From GCA-2401735 sp051252095 (lineage in GTDB: Bacteria > Pseudomonadota > Gammaproteobacteria > Burkholderiales > Methylophilaceae), in contig JBPOFK010000023.1 in NCBI GenBank assembly GCA_051252095.1, positions 1 to 27,540 of the forward strand: DNA of 27,540 bases, given 5' to 3'. Shown one piece after another: positions 25,321-27,540 of the stretch. Numbering within the stretch: the first letter of the stretch is position 1; every line of letters begins with the position of its first letter. The notes under the pieces were generated by a model. That model was not told where the DNA came from. It searched no databases and saw nothing but the letters and a program-made list of their open reading frames with translations. The translations under genes and the position numbers were made by a program.

Positions 25321-25346
25321 ATAAAAAAGCCCCAATCAAGGGGCTT
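25321..25346 (-). terminator. Rho-independent terminator after the 110-residue protein gene
   Basis: On the minus strand AAGCCCC-TTGATT-GGGGCTT (7 base pairs) is followed by TTTTAT, 27 bases after the stop at 25374. It separates the integrase-side genes from the AlpA gene. Confidence 0.85.
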
Positions 25347-25373
25347 CTAGTTGCATGAAAGAATAAACACAAA

Positions 25374-25706
25374 CTATTGACTTGGTTTTGTTCGATCTTT
25401 ATTTACAAAATCATTATAAGAAATACCAGATAACGATCCCTGTACCTGTTCACATAAGCACTCAAGGGCATATAACATTTTAACCAGCACCTCAGGGTCA
25501 GTCTTTAACTCACCATTCTCAGTTTCCAATCCGGATCTTATGTTGTATATCATGTCAGGCATGAGGCCTAGCAATAGCGTAGCATCATCGTATAGATCAG
25601 TTGCTTTTGCATCAGGGCTTACAAAGTATTTTGCTGCCCTACTGAAAAAAATACGTTTATCTTCTTTTTTATGAAATGCACCTTTAGTAGAATGGCTGTT
25701 ATCCAT
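25374..25706 (-). CDS. Unrecognised 110-residue protein of the phage-like element
   Basis: A small, soluble, mildly acidic protein without membrane helix or signal. It has a helical middle (LYDDATLLLGLMPDMIYNI) and a second helix with two Cys (YALECLCEQVQGSL). I cannot name a family. ATG 25706 has AAGGAG about 9 bases upstream, and a strong terminator follows the gene, so it is a real transcription unit between integrase and alpA. It may be a phage regulator or a defence-related accessory, but nothing in the sequence decides this. Confidence 0.65.
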   Translation of the reverse strand: MDNSHSTKGAFHKKEDKRIFFSRAAKYFVSPDAKATDLYDDATLLLGLMPDMIYNIRSGLETENGELKTDPEVLVKMLYALECLCEQVQGSLSGISYNDFVNKDRTKPSQ

Positions 25707-25743
25707 GATGTAATACTCCTTCTATAGTATTGCGTTGTGGTTA

Positions 25744-25805
25744 GGCCACGCTGATACCCCTAGAAAAGCTATCAGCGTTGCCGCTTACTCATGATCCGCA
25801 TGAGT
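25744..25805. promoter_or_regulatory. Two adjacent hairpins between the integrase stop and the next gene
   Basis: The first (25744-25782) pairs GGC-x-ACGCTGATA with TATCAGCGT-x-GCC, 12 base pairs with one mismatch and a 13-base loop. The second (25787-25805) pairs ACTCATG with CATGAGT around 5 bases. They lie 13 bases after the integrase stop, without T-runs. They could end the integrase transcript, form an RNA structure ahead of the 110-residue gene, or be protein-binding sites. Confidence 0.6.
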
Positions 25806-25817
25806 GACGGTTTTCAT

Positions 25818-27254
25818 CTATGCAGCCTGCATGTCTATTGACATAAGATTCTCAGCATTCAATATCGCCTCTATTCTGTTGCCAAGCTTTTGCCATGCTT
25901 CACGCATTTCATCCTCATATGTTTCAAATAAATAATGCTTTGCCGAACCAGTTATAACATTGTGATGTAAACATAAGTTCGTTACTAGCAGTCCTTTTTC
26001 AAGACCTAAAAGACCTTGCATCATCGTGGCACCAGTTCTTCTTAGGTCATGTGGTGTCCACTCTCTTTTACCCAATACTAGGCTATTATTTTCTACTCGA
26101 TATTTTAGTTTTTTCGTTCGTTTAGAAAACTTTAACTGTCTATCTCCTATCTGCTTACTTGCTGACTTAACGCAAACGTGACTGTTTGTATATCTTGCAG
26201 GAAAAGCCCACTTTGACTCACCAGTTAATGTGAAAAGTTCTTTGAATTTTTCTAGCGCAAAATCAGATAAGTAAACCAAGTGATCTGTTTTGTTTTTTAC
26301 CCTACCCTTGGTATTGGCTGCTGGAATTAGCCATGTTCTATTATCAAAATCAACATGTCGCCATTCAGTCATTAGTAGCTCACCGATACGGCATAAGGTG
26401 CTAAGGCATAACCACATAGCTATTTGGACCTCTTTCTTTAAAGGTCTTTCTGTATCAAATTTATTTTTTGATTCAATGTAAGTTTGTGTTGAGTTATTGA
26501 AAATATCATTGAGTTTTCTAATTTCATCAGTGCTTAAAGTTCTTTCTCTAACCTTGGTAAAATTCTGTGGTAATAATTTAGATATTTCAATTAAAGAGGC
26601 TGGGTTACCATCTATCAACAACCTGCGCCATGGCTTACGTTTTTCAGCCCACATAATCATTTGATTCACATTTTTAGATAGTTCAAAAGCAGTTACATTC
26701 TTACCCTGCTTTATAAGCGCTTTGTAGATTTTAATTAAATGATGTTCTGTAACTGCTCGAACCTCAACATCACCAATACCAGGTAGCAGGTGTTTATTAA
26801 ATGATTGAATGATGCCTTTATTGCCATCTTTGCGTTTAACTCCATGCTCAAGCCACGCATCCATCATATCTTTGACTGTAAGGCTTTCAGACTTTCTCTT
26901 TAATTCTCGATCAATAGCTTCCTGTTGTTGTTCCCTGTTTAAAATCTTATCAGTTATCTTTTTAACCCTAGGATCTATACCTTTAGCAACAACAAGCTTT
27001 GCATCATCACGAGACATTCTAATATCCGCGAGAGACTTATCTGGATATATACCGCAGTAATGCCAAACTTTTTTACCATTTAGTTTAAAGCCATATTTAA
27101 AGGCAATTTTAATAGCGCCATCAGCATTGACTCTTACTTCACCGACAAGCCCACCACCATCACTTACAGTATCGCCTTTCCAGTCGGCTGTAATCGCTTC
27201 AAGTTCTTTAACAGTCCATTTACCACTTTTTGCAGATGCTTTTCTAGTAGTCAT
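25818..27254 (-). CDS. Tyrosine-recombinase integrase
   Basis: The 478-residue site-specific recombinase integrates and excises the element. An N-terminal DUF4102-like part (about 13-98, with ADGAIKIAFKYGFKLNGKKVW and the GIYPDKSLADIR segment) is followed by the core-binding domain (about 125-215) and the catalytic domain. Catalytic residues visible are Arg289 (CRIGELL), His402 and Arg405 (HDLRR), His430 or 431 (LCLHH) and Tyr441 (AKHYLF), so it appears intact. ATG 27254 has AGGA 4 bases upstream. It starts about 190 bases from the tRNA-Arg fragment, the position expected for an integrase that uses a tRNA 3' end. Confidence 0.95.
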   Translation of the reverse strand: MTTRKASAKSGKWTVKELEAITADWKGDTVSDGGGLVGEVRVNADGAIKIAFKYGFKLNGKKVWHYCGIYPDKSLADIRMSRDDAKLVVAKGIDPRVKKITDKILNREQQQEAIDRELKRKSESLTVKDMMDAWLEHGVKRKDGNKGIIQSFNKHLLPGIGDVEVRAVTEHHLIKIYKALIKQGKNVTAFELSKNVNQMIMWAEKRKPWRRLLIDGNPASLIEISKLLPQNFTKVRERTLSTDEIRKLNDIFNNSTQTYIESKNKFDTERPLKKEVQIAMWLCLSTLCRIGELLMTEWRHVDFDNRTWLIPAANTKGRVKNKTDHLVYLSDFALEKFKELFTLTGESKWAFPARYTNSHVCVKSASKQIGDRQLKFSKRTKKLKYRVENNSLVLGKREWTPHDLRRTGATMMQGLLGLEKGLLVTNLCLHHNVITGSAKHYLFETYEDEMREAWQKLGNRIEAILNAENLMSIDMQAA

Positions 27255-27445
27255 GTAATCCTATTCTGCTCCATGGGTACACCATAAATCGGCTTTGATT
27301 GAATTAATTAGGATTGTATAGGACTATTAATGAAAAGTATATAGTATTATATGTTACTGTATTTGTTGATAATATATTGAAATTACTGTCCGATGTTATT
27401 CAATAAAGTACAAACTGGTTTTATATAGAAATTTAATTATAACTA

Positions 27446-27491
27446 GCTACGAACCAAGGGGTAAGGAGTTCGAATCTCTTCGGGCGTACCA
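27446..27491 (+). other. Attachment site: 3' fragment of tRNA-Arg(ACG)
   Basis: The sequence matches a tRNA from the anticodon loop onward: loop CTACGAA (anticodon ACG), CCAAG, variable GGGTA, T-arm AGGAG-TTCGAAT-CTCTT, acceptor CGGGCGT, A and CCA. The bases upstream (AACTA) do not pair with CCAAG, and no D-arm or 5' acceptor strand exists, so the 5' half is missing. This is what a tyrosine integrase leaves at the far end of an element inserted in a tRNA 3' end. The intact tRNA should lie to the left, on the same strand, at the other end of the element; it is not in this window. Confidence 0.85.
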
Positions 27492-27496
27492 TATAA

Positions 27497-27532
27497 AACA
27501 AGGGGTTAGCTTAGGCTAGCCCTTTGTTATTT
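27497..27532 (+). terminator. Terminator of the original tRNA-Arg gene
   Basis: AACAAGGGGTTAGC pairs with GCTAGCCCTTTGTT (14 base pairs, two G-U) around TTAG, followed by ATTT, 5 bases after the CCA. This marks the host side of the junction. Confidence 0.8.
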
Positions 27533-27540
27533 AACGGCAT

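Noticed and set aside
27255..27445. Integrase promoter and arm-type sites
   Set aside because: A TACAAT -10-like hexamer is present, but no matching -35 at proper distance and no clear direct repeats could be established by eye.

Overview
The window looks like part of a moderately AT-rich (about 40% GC by eye) Gram-negative genome. Lipoprotein and Sec signals, a TolC-family protein, a TonB-dependent receptor, a secretin and a tRNA-Arg(ACG) fragment all fit a proteobacterium. The gene styles (FecIR/TonB cassette, GspG-only type II pseudopilin set, RTX protein) suggest a betaproteobacterium, possibly Methylophilaceae. That placement is inference, not something the sequence proves.

Almost every gene lies on the minus strand, so transcription runs right to left. 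From the right end: bases 27446-27491 are the 3' part of a tRNA-Arg(ACG) gene with its terminator behind it. Beside it are a tyrosine integrase (25818-27254), a small unknown protein, an AlpA-type regulator, a DUF1376/YdaU-type replication protein, a coiled-coil protein and a DUF2280 phage protein (down to 23166). This is one end of an integrated phage-like element. The intact tRNA-Arg that should mark its other end is not in the window, so either the element continues past base 1 or that end has been lost.

Next come an ECF sigma factor (22358-22882), its FecR-type anti-sigma regulator (21336-22340) and a 1162-residue TonB-dependent receptor with an N-terminal signalling (STN) domain (17721-21209). 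This is a complete cell-surface signalling cassette. Two exported proteins follow: an unrecognised 337-residue protein with a Sec signal peptide (16517-17530) and a 774-residue acidic RTX protein (14023-16347) that ends in a strong terminator.

Bases 4843-13906 encode a non-canonical type II secretion / MSHA-like machine: GspG, GspF, GspE, PilM-, PilN-, PilO- and PilP-like proteins, a TPR-containing lipoprotein secretin and three more GspG-like pseudopilins, one lacking Glu5. Most of these genes overlap or nearly touch, so they form an operon. No prepilin peptidase is present. Bases 355-4782 encode a complete type I secretion system (PrtD/HlyB-type ABC transporter, HlyD adaptor, TolC-family outer membrane protein), the obvious exporter for the RTX protein. 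A partial gene runs off the left edge at base 125.

Taken together, a surface-signalling receptor, two candidate secreted products and two secretion machines are lined up in one direction over about 22.5 kb. The plausible reading is that the receptor cassette is linked to export of the RTX protein by the type I system and perhaps of the 337-residue protein by the type II-like system. The linkage and shared direction are seen. The functional coupling is inferred.
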